Positions 30,654-41,370 are shown, numbered from the stretch's first letter. The stretch is DNA of 64,000 nucleotides from Rhynchopus sp. YZ270_cl-10 (GCA_964035575.1 OZ037862.1:186001-250000), one strand, 5' to 3'. Notes: generated by a model from the letters alone, not told the origin. Numbers and translations are program-made.

Positions 30654-30730
30654 AAAGTAAAAGTGGAGATTTTGCACAAAACTGTAGCAACACAACCGAG
30701 GCAACTACACTACTCCAACAATTTATTGAA
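30654..30730 (-). repeat. H5 dispersed repeat, minus orientation
   Basis: AAAAGTGGAGATTTTGCAC, ACCGAGGCAACTACACTACT and CCAACAATTTATTGAAAAAA are the reverse complement of the 4353 and 18473 copies. It abuts the end of the 262 bp satellite. Confidence 0.75.
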
Positions 30731-31529
30731 AAAAAAACAGAAATACGGCTTGCTGTACACTGAGATGTAACCAGCCATGACAAAAGGAAAAAAAAGGAGT
30801 GGGAAAGGAGTTGGCAGAACGGAGGTGTTTGGAAACAGTGGGTAGTGCCGAAGAGCGGAAGCAGTGCCCAATATAGGTGTGTGTGTGTGTGTGTGTGTGT
30901 GTTTGATAACGGATTTAGAGTGGACAACGCCTGAACGGAGAAAAGCCCACTTAGTGTGTGTGTACAATTGTTGATGAATACAACTGAAAGCGAAAAAAAA
31001 GCATTTCGATGTATCATAAGCATTGCATAAAGAGACGTAGATGTTGAAAATTTTGACTTGATATACAACAGCCCCGCTCGTGGCAGTGTACCTTGGGTAC
31101 ATGACCGGACGTACCGGAGCGGCTGAAAAGGAGTGAAAAAAACGAGCCGAGAGAAAAGATTTTTTTTTAAAAAAAGGCAATATCCCTCCCGGGACCACTA
31201 CTATCCCGCTTGAATAATTTAAAATGTGCAGGATGGGAAAAAAAGAGAGAAGTTGAAAGTGCAAACGCTTCGCTTGTATCGGCGGACGCAGGTGCTGGTT
31301 CTCCGCGGGGAAAAAGGCAAAAAAAAAGTTTTTATGTCGAGACCAAAAAAAAAAAAAAGCACGACTAAAAAGCTCACTGCTGATAAATCGGGTGTTGACG
31401 TCTTCTGTCTACTCTCAAAATGAATTTTCGGATACTTTCCAATCGAAGAGAAAACACAATTTTGAGTTTTAATTCCATAAGTACGGAATGTAACCCCATA
31501 TGTTATAACAACAACAAAAAAAGAAGTAG

Positions 31530-31640
31530 AGTTGAAATACAAAAGCCCTCTCGTGAACAGTGTACCTTGGTACAAATGACCGGCTGTACCGGGGGTGGAC
31601 ACCCAAACCATGCAGTCCTACATCCATTTCGTGGTTTACA
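31530..31640 (+). repeat. H2 repeat, long form
   Basis: GTTGAAATACAAAAGCCC, TCTCGTGAACAGTGTACC, TTGGTACAAATGACCGGC and TCCTACATCCATTTCGTGG match the 22974 copy block by block, with the same three potential stems. Confidence 0.7.
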
Positions 31641-31859
31641 TCTGAAAAGAAAGACATACCACATCCAAAATCATACCAATAGCCCCCCTAAGATCCCCTT
31701 CCCTCCCCTCCCCTTAGCTGTGATAATTGCCCATCATACAGCCACCACCTACTACACCCCTCCCCCTCCCCCTCCCCAAACCCCATGCGTTTCCCTGAAA
31801 AAAATTGGGAAAACGTGCAGAAGAAAACCCCTTCCCCATCCCCCCAAAAAACCCCCCCC

Positions 31860-32960
31860 TTAAGCCAAGAGAGGCATCGCACCCCCTTCGAAGGAGCCTG
31901 TAGTCATGTCGCCATAGGGGTGGGGTACTGGGAGGATTGTCACTCCGTGGCGTTCTTTGAGGGGGTGGCACCCTGATGGCGCTACCGAAGAGGAGGACAG
32001 ACCGGAGGTGGAGGAGACCGAGGGGGCGAAGGTTGCGATTTTGTTGACCACCTTGTCAGTTCCGTTGACGCTGAGGAGAAGCTCGTTCGCGCTTCCCATG
32101 CTTTTTGGGAGTACTATCGGTGTCTGCGCTGCGACCGACTCTGGACTCGCCTTTTGCATTACACTTAACTCAACGTAGTCTGCGACATTCGTTCTCACCT
32201 CCAACTGCGGGAAGTTTCTCCCGAACAACTCTGCAATAAGAGCCAACGTAGTGCCCTGCGGGGTGTACGTTCCACTGCTGTTATTGAGTGTCAACACATC
32301 CTCACTGAAGTCGAAGGAGAACTCCCCTGCGTACACGACGTACTCTGCACAGTTTGCGAGGAGCGCATGGCGGGAGAGGTTGTCAATGAGAGGCGCTGTG
32401 ATGCCGCAACTGAAGCGGAGCTCTCCATTGTCCATGAGTACATAGGTGTAGTGGACGGTGGGGGCAGGTTTGTCGCTGTTTACGGAACAGCCTGCAAGCA
32501 GACAGCGAAGGTCGTCAAGACTGCGGACAATGCCACGTTGCCGTCCTTCGCGTTGGTTGAGTTGTCGGTTGTGTGCCTCTCCAATGCGTTCTCGTACGCG
32601 TCTGGCAGATTCGGACTCACCAAGCATACGCTGTGCTACGTCGTGTACAGTGCACCAATGCAGTCGCTGGCCAAGAAACACCTGGTCCACCTCATTCATA
32701 TGTAAGTGAGCGACCTTCACCTGAGGTGGAGGTGCAATGGAAGGCGTCTGCACCCAGCTCCCCAAAAAGTGAGCATGGTAAATCCGGAACGGCAGCTCAT
32801 CAGGTAGGTAGTGGAGGTCCTGGGTGTCGAAACGGCGCTGCTCCTTCAGGGCAATCTCCCCGTGGACGATCTGGTGCGACCTTCGTGCATAAAACCCGTA
32901 CCAAGCAGCGCACCCCACCAGCACCCCGACCGCCGTCAACAGCAGTATAACTAAAACCAT
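31860..32960 (-). CDS. Type I/III single-pass membrane protein, paralogue A (366 aa)
   Basis: The start is the ATG encoding MVLVILLLTAVGVLVGCAAW, an N-terminal membrane segment; reading further upstream needs a TTG. A soluble region of ~340 residues follows. It shares ordered motifs with the gene at 39276-40523: LPDELPFRIYHAHFLGSW, YTYVLMDNGELRFS, DNLSRHALLANCAE, VYAGEFSFDF and TLNNSSGTYTP. I do not recognise a named family; a NSSGTY(x)P motif is familiar to me from uncharacterised fungal and protist proteins, which is memory, not a search. With the hydrophobic start uncleaved it would sit in the endomembrane system. The C-terminal ~80 residues are Ser/Pro/Gly-rich and not shared. Confidence 0.8.
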   Translation of the reverse strand: MVLVILLLTAVGVLVGCAAWYGFYARRSHQIVHGEIALKEQRRFDTQDLHYLPDELPFRIYHAHFLGSWVQTPSIAPPPQVKVAHLHMNEVDQVFLGQRLHWCTVHDVAQRMLGESESARRVRERIGEAHNRQLNQREGRQRGIVRSLDDLRCLLAGCSVNSDKPAPTVHYTYVLMDNGELRFSCGITAPLIDNLSRHALLANCAEYVVYAGEFSFDFSEDVLTLNNSSGTYTPQGTTLALIAELFGRNFPQLEVRTNVADYVELSVMQKASPESVAAQTPIVLPKSMGSANELLLSVNGTDKVVNKIATFAPSVSSTSGLSSSSVAPSGCHPLKERHGVTILPVPHPYGDMTTGSFEGGAMPLLA

Positions 32961-33409
32961 TGTGTGCGAAAAAAGCTGGGACAAAGCCCAGTTTTCCCCC
33001 TGTTTTGTGTGGTAGGGAGTGTGGGCGGTTTCAAATCACATATTTGAGCAATAAGTGAAAGGGGGTGGGAAGGGAGGGAGAGTATTTTTTTGTGCGTTGT
33101 TTCTTTTTTTTTTACAACAAAATCGTGGTTTACAGACGGAAATACTGACTTTTTGCGTTATTTTGGGTATCTGTTTCGTTCTCGGTAAAAAGAAAAAAGA
33201 AAAAAAATATATTTGTAAGATGAACCTAAGCCGCGTGTTTAGGCACAGAAAAAGGGTATCTTGGACTGGACAGAATGTCACAATGAAGTTTGTCTAACAG
33301 TATCGACAAAAGCACGAAGTACAAAAGTAATTGAATCTGCTTTCAAATCAATATCAGAGGATGTACAAAGTACGTTCCATACAGATACATCCAACCGTAC
33401 AAAAAAAAG

Positions 33410-33492
33410 GTGAAGTTGATAGTGCAAACGCCTCTGGGACGCAGGCACTGACACTTGTCGGGTTATCGAGCCCGCGGAGTGTTGCATTTGGG
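33410..33492 (+). repeat. H3 hairpin repeat, full-length type
   Basis: GTGAAGTTGATAGTGCAAAC, GCCTCTGGGACGCAGGCACT and ACACTTGTCGGGTTATCGAG are followed by CCCGCGGAGTGTTGC. It is nearly identical to the 26773 copy in its first 50 bp. Confidence 0.7.
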
Positions 33493-33916
33493 TGCAACTG
33501 GGCAGATGTGTTTCCGAAATCCTGTCAAAATAGGGGGAGTGTGTCATTTTATAATTTCCACCTGCTTTTTACTGGGTACTGGATACTGGCAAAAGTGTTA
33601 AGGAATTATAAACTGGACCTCCCCTTGTGTCAAGGATCTGTCAATATCAGCACTTTCGGGAACACCGAAAGGGAACACCAGGCGGAGTGTCAAAAAATAA
33701 AATGAAGGAAACTGCGAAGATGAATGTGCTTCACATGCAGACATCTACTAGAGAACTGTGATATACCTAAAAAAGAAAAGGAAAGAAAAACTTGAATAAA
33801 AATAGTGAATGCACCTCGTAGGGAGTACACAGAATACGAAAAGTTGATTTTTTTTTTTTAAAGGAAACCTTGCATGCTTTGTCACCTTCATTTACAAAAA
33901 AAAAATCAAAAAACAG

Positions 33917-33984
33917 GAAAGTGGAGATATCACAACTGTCGGCAACACAACCGAGGCAACTGCACTACTCCAATAATTTTTCGA
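33917..33984 (-). repeat. H5 dispersed repeat, minus orientation
   Basis: GAAAGTGGAGATATCACAAC, ACCGAGGCAACTGCACTACT and CCAATAATTTTTCGAATCAA match the reverse complement of the family with moderate divergence. Confidence 0.65.
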
Positions 33985-34548
33985 ATCAAAAAAAATAAAG
34001 CAAAAAAAAAAATATAGCTAGAGGAGTTTTGCACGAAACAACATCACATCAATGTCGCCAAAGAAGTGGCAGAAGTAGAACCAAAACAAAAAAAAAACAA
34101 AAAAAAATGCTTTGCTCTCGCCACTTCGGATATCCTCAGTAAAAGGTACCCCCCTTTTTTTTTTGTATCTATTATTCGTACTATTGTCTCGACAATCACC
34201 GGACACCTGACATCACCCAAGGATAGGCAATGATAGTACTGTAGACAGCACATCGTCACCTTGACGCTCGATACACTCCTCAAAGGACTGCTTCTTGTGC
34301 ATATGAAATCTTCGGGCAGGCCTCTCCAAGGGAGCACCCCTGCGTTGAAGAAGCCACGCTTTTCTTTGCCATTCTTGCCATTTCTTTTCCCTTTTTCTCA
34401 AAGATATGGCTTTTGAAGTTTTGTGTTGGGGGCTTCCTCCTAATACTTTCTTTTGCATCAACTCACCTATCCGAGAGATCGGTTTCTGTTACACAAAAAA
34501 AGTGTATCTGGTGTGTTCCGGGGTATCGAAAAATACAAATTTTCATTT

Positions 34549-34725
34549 CAATTCACAACTCTTCACAACTCTTCACAACTATTCACAACTATTCACAACT
34601 CTTCACAAATTTTCACAAAAACGTGTATGTGAAGAGTTGTGAAGAGTTGTGAAAAGTTGTGAAGAGTTGTGAAGAGTTGTGAAGAGTTGTGAAGAGTTGT
34701 GAAGAGTTGTGAAGAGTTGTGAAGT
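34549..34725. repeat. Inverted arrays of CTTCACAACT / GAAGAGTTGT
   Basis: About seven forward 10-mers are followed after TTTTCACAAAAACGTGTATG by about ten copies of the reverse complement. The arms would form an ~60 bp imperfect stem. A related but less regular structure sits at 37705-37912. Confidence 0.9.
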
Positions 34726-34953
34726 TGGCGAAGTCTGGGTGGTGCCTGGGCACCCAGGTACCCAGGTAGGTACAGGACACCTTTTGGAGGACGTTGGTTG
34801 GCAACACAGGAGGTTCTATGTGCAAAAAGTGCCTAAAATGGTGCGGCTGACGGGACGATTTGGACCCTTTTGGGCCATTCTTGGGCCATGTGTTTTTAGG
34901 TGTGTTTTTTTTTCAACTTTTTGACTTGGATTGCATTTTTGGGATCCCCGTGC

Positions 34954-35652
34954 AGTGGTCATACTTGGACCGCCCGAAAAAAATTTCGGGCGAATTCGGG
35001 CGGATTTTTCGGGCGCGGGTCCCGAGCGCCCGAAATGTGCCCGAAATATATTTCGGGCGTTTTAAAGGGAATTTATACGTAATTCGGGCGAATTCGGGCG
35101 CACAATCGGTGCACTGGAGTATCTTATGTGTGCTGGGAAGCATGCCACCAGTGTAAAAATTTTACGCTTTATTTGAAAGATTGGCACAAAATTTGTTCAA
35201 AGAAAAAAAAATTGAGCAAAAAGTCCGAAACACCCCGAGAATGGGTCAGAACCACCCTGTGACCCGACAATTCACAAAAATTCACCTTGAAATACGAAAA
35301 AATGGTGAAACCCCGGTTCATAGTGTGTTTTGGGTGGGAATAAGCACATGATAGTCAGAAAACCCGTGTTTGGTGGTGATTCCCAAAGTGCACTCAGGTG
35401 TACAAAAGTTTTCGATTCTTGCTTATTTTGACAGATTTGACATCAAATATTTCCAAATATAAAAAGTTTTTTGCAAAAATGAATAGAAACCTACCTAGTC
35501 GGTTTTCACTAAGGAAAAAGCGCCCGAATCCGCCCGAAATCTGCATTTCGGGCGTTTTCGGGCAAATTCGGGCGCACAAAATCGCCCGAAATCCGCCCCT
35601 AATCCGCCCGAAATGCCCGAAATATATTTCGGGCGGTCCAAGTATGAGTGGT
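34954..35652. mobile_element. 687 bp non-autonomous TIR element with 6 bp target duplication
   Basis: The element (34960-35646) begins CATACTTGGACCGCCCG and ends with its reverse complement CGGGCGGTCCAAGTATG. It is flanked on both sides by AGTGGT (34954-34959 and 35647-35652). The flanks, joined with one AGTGGT, rebuild GTGCAGTGGTGGGG, exactly the uninterrupted sequence seen in the 262 bp satellite units, so the unoccupied site is present in the same window. The interior is full of short CGCCCGAAA / TTTCGGGCG palindromes near both ends. It has no coding capacity. The terminal sequence is not one I can assign to a known superfamily. Confidence 0.85.
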
Positions 35653-36090
35653 GGGGCCGACGTTGAAAATTGGACAATTTTATGACCTCTTAAATTTCGG
35701 AAAATATGAGCCCGGTCACTAATAGGCGGCCCATTTCGGTCAAAAATTGTCCCCAAAATCCGGAGTGTATTATTGACCTTTGTGGGCGACGAGACTGTCC
35801 TGTGTGAGGTTAACCTACAGGTTAATTCCATTATGGCGGTGGTTGTTTTGCATCTCTCACACATTATGGATCGACGCACTGGTGAGTCCTTGGCGGTTAC
35901 TTCGTCTCCTTTCGTCTTATCCGCCTTTTTGGTGGGGATTATTAACACCGTTTTTAGAAATTTTGTGCGAGTTAGGAAAAAATATGAGAGTACCACAGAT
36001 ACTCCAAAGTTAAAAATTCTTGCTTTAATGGAATTTTTGGGCCTCAAACTCGGACATCGGAAATCCATAGGGTCCCCCCTATGGTTTTTA

Positions 36091-37126
36091 CACAGTACAC
36101 AGTACACAGTACACAGTACACAGTACACAGTACACAGTACACAGTACACAGTACACAGTACACAGTACACAGTACACAGTACACAGTACACAGTACACAG
36201 TACACAGTACACAGTACACAGTACACAGTACACAGTACACAGTACACAGTACACAGTACACAGTACACAGTACACAGTACACAGTACACAGTACACAGTA
36301 CACAGTACACAGTACACAGTACACAGTACACAGTACACAGTACACAGTACACAGTACACAGTACACAGTACACAGTACACAGTACACAGTACACAGTACA
36401 CAGTACACAGTACACAGTACACAGTACACAGTACACAGTACACAGTACACAGTACACAGTACACAGTACACAGTACACAGTACACAGTACACAGTACACA
36501 GTACACAGTACACAGTACACAGTACACAGTACAGTACAGTACAGTACAGTACAGTACAGTACAGTACAGTACAGTACAGTACAGTACAGTACAGTACAGT
36601 ACAGTACAGTACAGTACAGTACAGTACAGTACAGTACAGTACAGTACAGTACAGTACAGTACAGTACAGTACAGTACAGTACAGTACAGTACAGTACAGT
36701 ACAGTACAGTACAGTACAGTACAGTACAGTACAGTACAGTACAGTACAGTACAGTACAGTACAGTACAGTACAGTACAGTACAGTACAGTACAGTACAGT
36801 ACAGTACAGTACAGTACAGTACAGTACAGTACAGTACAGTACAGTACAGTACAGTACAGTACAGTACAGTACAGTACAGTACAGTACAGTACAGTACAGT
36901 ACAGTACAGTACAGTACAGTACAGTACAGTACAGTACAGTACAGTACAGTACAGTACAGTACAGTACAGTACAGTACAGTACAGTACAGTACAGTACAGT
37001 ACAGTACAGTACAGTACAGTACAGTACAGTACAGTACAGTACAGTACAGTACAGTACAGTACAGTACAGTACAGTACAGTACAGTACAGTACAGTACAGT
37101 ACAGTACAGTACAGTACAGTGCAGTA
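36091..37126. repeat. Two-phase tandem array: CACAGTA x63 then CAGTA x117
   Basis: Perfect 7-mers run 36091-36531 (63 copies), then perfect 5-mers 36532-37116 (117 copies), ending CAGTGCAGTA. Order and phase are as in the first array. The ~230 bp right flank (37127-37360) resembles 25648-25871, including GTGCTGAAATTGTGCC and the AAAACGGTACA end. The left flank is not obviously shared. Open frames across it are artefacts of a stop-free unit. Confidence 0.95.
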
Positions 37127-37947
37127 GTCCTGTCGGGTGGTGTACCATTTTTTCCCCAGAGCAACTTAGGTGTAATTGTGGTTAATTGTGTGTACGTGTG
37201 TTTGATAACTAGTGGGGGTAATTCTTGCTCAGAATATGGCCCCGACGTGTACGTGTGTGTACTTGTGCTGAAAGTGTGCTGAAATTGTGCCTAATATAGG
37301 CACAGTTCAGGTGAGTATGGTGCTAGTTGCGCCCAGCTGTGTTTTGAGTAAAACGGTACAAAAAACAGGGAAACAACTGGTAGTGCCACTGGTACAAAAC
37401 TTTTCTAGCGAAGCCACGGTACGCAACATTTCGGGTAGAGCTGTGGGCTACCGCTAGTAATTTTTAGCTGCGTCGCAGGCGCACGGTACGCTACTTTCTT
37501 GAGAGTTGTGAACATGTTGAAAAAAAAAAAGGCAACAAACGAACACGCCGCGGACTTCCGTCGTCCTCCTCCGCACAGGGGGTGGGGTGGTACGGCCAGC
37601 TTGACTCACAGACCCACGCTAGCTAGCCCTCTGCACAGCACACTTTACCTGACCAGTCCTGCAAAAACCCTGGGAAAAAACACCCCCCTTTTTTTCCCTC
37701 CAATTCACAACTCTTCACAACTGTTCACAACTCTTCACAAATCTTCACAACATCTGTGTTTTTTTCATCCAAATTTTCATTTCAATTCACAACTCTTCAC
37801 AACTATTCACAACTATTCACAACTCTTCACAATTCTTCACAAAAAAATGGCCAAAAATTATGTTGTGAAAACTTGTGAAAACTTGTGAAGATTGGTGAAG
37901 ATTGGTGAAAATTTGTATTTTCCGATACCCCGGAACACACCAGTATC

Positions 37948-39275
37948 TATTTTTTTTTTTTTGTGCCAAAAGTGTGAAAATCTCATGAACCACAACAGTT
38001 TCGACCACCACAACACTACTGAGTTTCTATCAGTAAGGATTACCCAAAAAAAAACTGAAATGAAACATGCAGACACTTTAGGGTGATGTTCAGGGAACCA
38101 AAAAAACTGCTTTTCAAAAAAAAGCAACGCATTTCATGGGATCTATTCGGAATGCTCAGGATAACCCATACTTTGATGTCAAATGCACACCTGATGGTGC
38201 TATGCCTCACTGTGCCAGTTTCCTCACAAAATGGAATGTGCCTGAGCAAAAAAACTGAAGCAAAACGGGCAGGAAAATATGGTGTAATACTTTGTAGAAG
38301 TGTCTGACACACCACAGGGATGCGCAGCACGGTAGTGGGCAGAGGGGAGGCGGCTTTTTCGAGGAGTGTGTGTGAAATGTGAAGCAGAAAAAAAAATAAA
38401 GAAAAAAAAATCGAATTTTTTTGATATTGGTTTATTGCGGTCAGAATACGCGCTGGAAAAAGAAGAAAAAAAAATCAAAACAATGGAGAGGAATTCTTTT
38501 TGTTGTTGTATCGACAGTCACCACACCAAACAGGCAGGTTATTGCCACCCAAAATGCCACCTTCGGGCTAGGGCCTCTTACAGACAGCACACTCCTTCCT
38601 TCTGAGTGTTGCAGAGATGAGGAAACCCTCTGGTCTGACACATTTTCTGTAGTGTCAACATTATTTTTTTTTTGAACGAAACCCCTGAAGGTGTGGGCCT
38701 CACGGGGCACCTCCACACCTACGAAAAAAGAGTACGTTTTCTAGGGGGAAAAAGAGCTAATAACTTTGATGGATTGTTTCTTCAAATATGAAACCCTTCG
38801 CATATGAACGAGGGTGGTGGTGGGGAGAGCGAAATATGATAGATACTGTCGTAGTCAACGACTGTAAACGATGCTGTCTCGGAGAACACCCACACGCGTG
38901 TCAGTTGCAAAAAATGGTATTTAGTGACACCCGAGGAGGAGCTCTACTAAAATGTTTTTTTTTTTTTTTTTTTGGGATGACAGATGTGAACCTACGCCTC
39001 GCACTGCTTAGATTCACCTAGAAACATAAAAAGGTTGAAAAGATGAGAACACATCTTAAAGATTTGAAATGCAGTTCGCTGTACATAAAAATCACCCCTA
39101 CCCCACGACCCACACACTAAGCATAAAAAAAAAAGACCTCCTTTTGTACCAACTAGGACAACCTCCCCGCTAAATGCTTACCAATAAGAGAACAAAAGCC
39201 TTGAGTTCTATTTGAACACAAAGCCCATCACCGTTTTTTTCTAAAAAAAACGATCATCTGACCCACCCTCCCCAT
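37948..39275. other. Gene-free spacer
   Basis: The sequence is A/T-rich with homopolymer runs; a GATGTGAACCTACGCCTCGCA hairpin (about 38980-39015) is H1-like. No gene or recognisable repeat of length is seen. Confidence 0.5.
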
Positions 39276-40523
39276 TCACCGCCCCCCGAGCAACGGCTGC
39301 ATTTTCGGGTCCCCATTGACTTCAACCTCCCTCAATAAAAAGGGAGGGGCGATTGGGGGTTTTGAAGCTACGGGCATATTTTCTGACTGATCATCAGGCG
39401 CATTGAACGGGGGGACCGGAGGTTTGTTGAGATTCCCTGGTCCTTCAATAGGACGGGGTTGTGTGAAGGCACTAGTTGAGAGAGGCGACAGCGGGCTGGC
39501 GGTGCTGAAGCTATTCACACTGTGAGGCACACCATTTCCACCACCTCCTCCTCCTCCTCCTCCTCGCACCTCACTTTTCAATGGAGAGCCGAGCACGCTT
39601 GCAACATCACCACCCGCACCCCCACCCGCTTCCCCTTCCCCACCTAACAGAGTTGCATCTACCTGATTTTTTTTCGCTTCATTTCTGGTCGCAACCTCTT
39701 TTCTCCGAGAGGGAGACTGCCGGATCGCCAGCTCCAACTCCGGATCCTGCCAATCCAATGCTTTAACCTGCATGCCAGGGAGGTTTCTTTCGAAGAGCTC
39801 TACGAGATTCGGGAGGTACTCCTTATCAGGCGCGAAGGTACCACTGGAGTTGTCGAGCACCAGAATATCTTTGGCATGGTCAAAATGGAATTCTCCTGCA
39901 TACGCCACACTTTCCGCTGCATTAGAATGAACAGCGTGTTTCGAAAGATTGTCCCTCAAAGCACCAACCCCAGTATGGCTAAACCGCATCTCCCCATTCT
40001 CCATTAAAACGTAGGTGAAAAAGATCATTTCCCCACCGCACAGTCCATTCCCTATCAACGATTTAAATTCTTGCACCGATTTTAATGCCCCGCTGGTGCT
40101 CCGTGCGACACCGGTTCTTCTGTATAATGCACTATGTTCTGCGTATATCGCAGCACGAATTGCCTTTGGCGCACTTCCCGGACCATAAATTTTTATTGCA
40201 TTGTGGTAGGTTCGTGACCAAGGCTGGGTGTGTCCTCCGAACACTTCCATATGGTTGAGTTTAAGTTTGTATACATCAAAAGATCTGAATTTTGGCTGCC
40301 CATCGAGAACCTGAAGCCACGACCCCATAAAGTGGTTATGTACAATCGTGTACGGAAGCTCTTCAGGCAAAAGGTGCAGCACTTCGCTCAAAAGGCGTTG
40401 CTCCTTGAGTGACCGCATCTCCGTTTTCTTCCCAAGCTTCTGAGATCGTGCAATGACATAGCAAATCAGACAACACAACCCAACGGCCACCACAGCAAGA
40501 ACGACCACCAGCACAGTCTCCAT
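39276..40523 (-). CDS. Single-pass membrane protein, paralogue B (415 aa)
   Basis: The N-terminal segment TVLVVVLAVVAVGLCCLICY (residues 3-22) is a membrane anchor. The body shares LPEELPYTIVHNHFMGSW, FTYVLMENGEMRFS, DNLSKHAVHSNAAE, VAYAGEFHFDH and LDNSSGTFAP with the gene at 31860-32960, in the same order and spacing. The two are therefore paralogues of one family, now ~6.3 kb apart with the repeat zone between them. After residue ~275 the tail is low-complexity with Gly runs and Pro-rich stretches and is not shared. Function is unknown; location is likely endomembrane or surface. The frame is intact. Confidence 0.85.
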   Translation of the reverse strand: METVLVVVLAVVAVGLCCLICYVIARSQKLGKKTEMRSLKEQRLLSEVLHLLPEELPYTIVHNHFMGSWLQVLDGQPKFRSFDVYKLKLNHMEVFGGHTQPWSRTYHNAIKIYGPGSAPKAIRAAIYAEHSALYRRTGVARSTSGALKSVQEFKSLIGNGLCGGEMIFFTYVLMENGEMRFSHTGVGALRDNLSKHAVHSNAAESVAYAGEFHFDHAKDILVLDNSSGTFAPDKEYLPNLVELFERNLPGMQVKALDWQDPELELAIRQSPSRRKEVATRNEAKKNQVDATLLGGEGEAGGGAGGDVASVLGSPLKSEVRGGGGGGGGGNGVPHSVNSFSTASPLSPLSTSAFTQPRPIEGPGNLNKPPVPPFNAPDDQSENMPVASKPPIAPPFLLREVEVNGDPKMQPLLGGR

Positions 40524-40955
40524 TGTAGAAGTGATTGTGCCTTGCTGCTAAACACCCCCCGTGCACCCCCACCCCCCCGCCACTACCGACCCTCGTTTTT
40601 GTTGTGTCAACAATCGCCTAAATTGTTTTTTTCCCCCCCAGCAATACTTGGCCTGGGTCAAATATTGCACAAAAAATGCCTGGATGGAGAAAAATGGGAG
40701 GTGTTAAACAATGATGTCAGCCCCGGATGAAAACAAAAAAAAAAAAACATGAAGCGCGCATGAAGCGTGACGCTGGGGGGGAGGACCTCGTGAAAAAGAG
40801 TAGTTGGTTTGTGAAGGAGAGTGCTCTGCTATTTTTGAATGGTGTGAATGGCGCTGCTCCTTTGCAGGGGAAGCAACCGATAAGGTCTGTGTCATTGTGC
40901 ACCAACTCACTCACAAATCACAAAGACATGAATATAAATGGAGTGCTGCCACACA

Positions 40956-41060
40956 ATGGACGATTATGATGGTGGCAGCGACGAAGAGGAATACCAAGAA
41001 GTAGTGAAACATCTTGCGGTACCGCTTGCAGACCAGCTCATCCCACAAATATTTTTGTGA
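40956..41060 (+). other. Possible short plus-strand coding remnant (34 codons)
   Basis: The frame starts MDDYDGGSDEEEYQEVVK and ends after PLADQLIPQIFL. Just past its stop, another frame reads VKNKGPMTAKQLPEQIS, which looks coding-like. Composition differs from the A-rich surroundings. It may be a decayed exon or chance; it would be the only plus-strand gene signal in the window. Confidence 0.2.
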
Positions 41061-41274
41061 AGAACAAGGGGCCTATGACGGCAAAGCAGCTACCAGAGCA
41101 GATATCTGATACAAAAGCAGAGCATGATGGCTCCTGTTATTGACAACACGACGTTCGTACGGAGATGAGCGATGTGGTGTGATGGGGATGTTGGTGAGCG
41201 GCATCACAGCGTGTGTCAAGCAGACGTATTGGGCATACCCCTGAGGTCAGGGTTGCAAAAAAATAAAATAAAAA

Positions 41275-41370
41275 GTAGAGTTATACAAAAGCCCTCTCGT
41301 GAACAGTGTGCCTTGGTACAATGACCGGCTGTACCGTAGGGTGGACACCCAACCCAACTAATGTGCGAGG
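41275..41370 (+). repeat. H2 repeat, long form
   Basis: AGTTATACAAAAGCCCTC, TCGTGAACAGTGTGCCTTGG and TACAATGACCGGCTGTACC are followed by GGGTGGACACCC. It matches the 31530 copy except for its truncated end. Confidence 0.65.

Larger units (their letters stand above)
30651..31859. other. Spacer with H2, H3 and H5 repeats and a GT microsatellite
   Basis: No gene is supported. It holds H5 in minus orientation (30654-30730), a (GT)n tract (30877-30902), H2 copies (31053-31125, 31530-31640) and an H3-like copy (31250-31312). Confidence 0.6.
32961..34489. other. Spacer with H1, H3 and H5 repeats
   Basis: No gene is supported. H1 lies at 33212-33246, H3 at 33410-33492, a GAAGATGAATGTGCTTCACA hairpin near 33715-33752 and H5 (minus) at 33917-33984. 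Confidence 0.55.
34503..37947. mobile_element. Composite ~3.4 kb region bounded by inverted repeats
   Basis: GGTGTGTTCCGGGGTATCG (34511-34529), followed by AAAAATACAAATTTTCA, reappears inverted at 37912-37942 with very few mismatches. Inside each end is an array of ~10-mers (CTTCACAACT forward, then GAAGAGTTGT or its variants in reverse) that can fold into long hairpins (34549-34725; 37705-37912). Between them lie a 687 bp nested TIR element, a diverged satellite fragment and the second CAGTA array. No transposase is seen. A large foldback element or an accumulation zone for nested insertions both fit. Confidence 0.6.

Noticed and set aside
35394-37185. Open frames of up to 584 codons across the second array
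   Set aside because: Same reason: repeat-generated frames on both strands.
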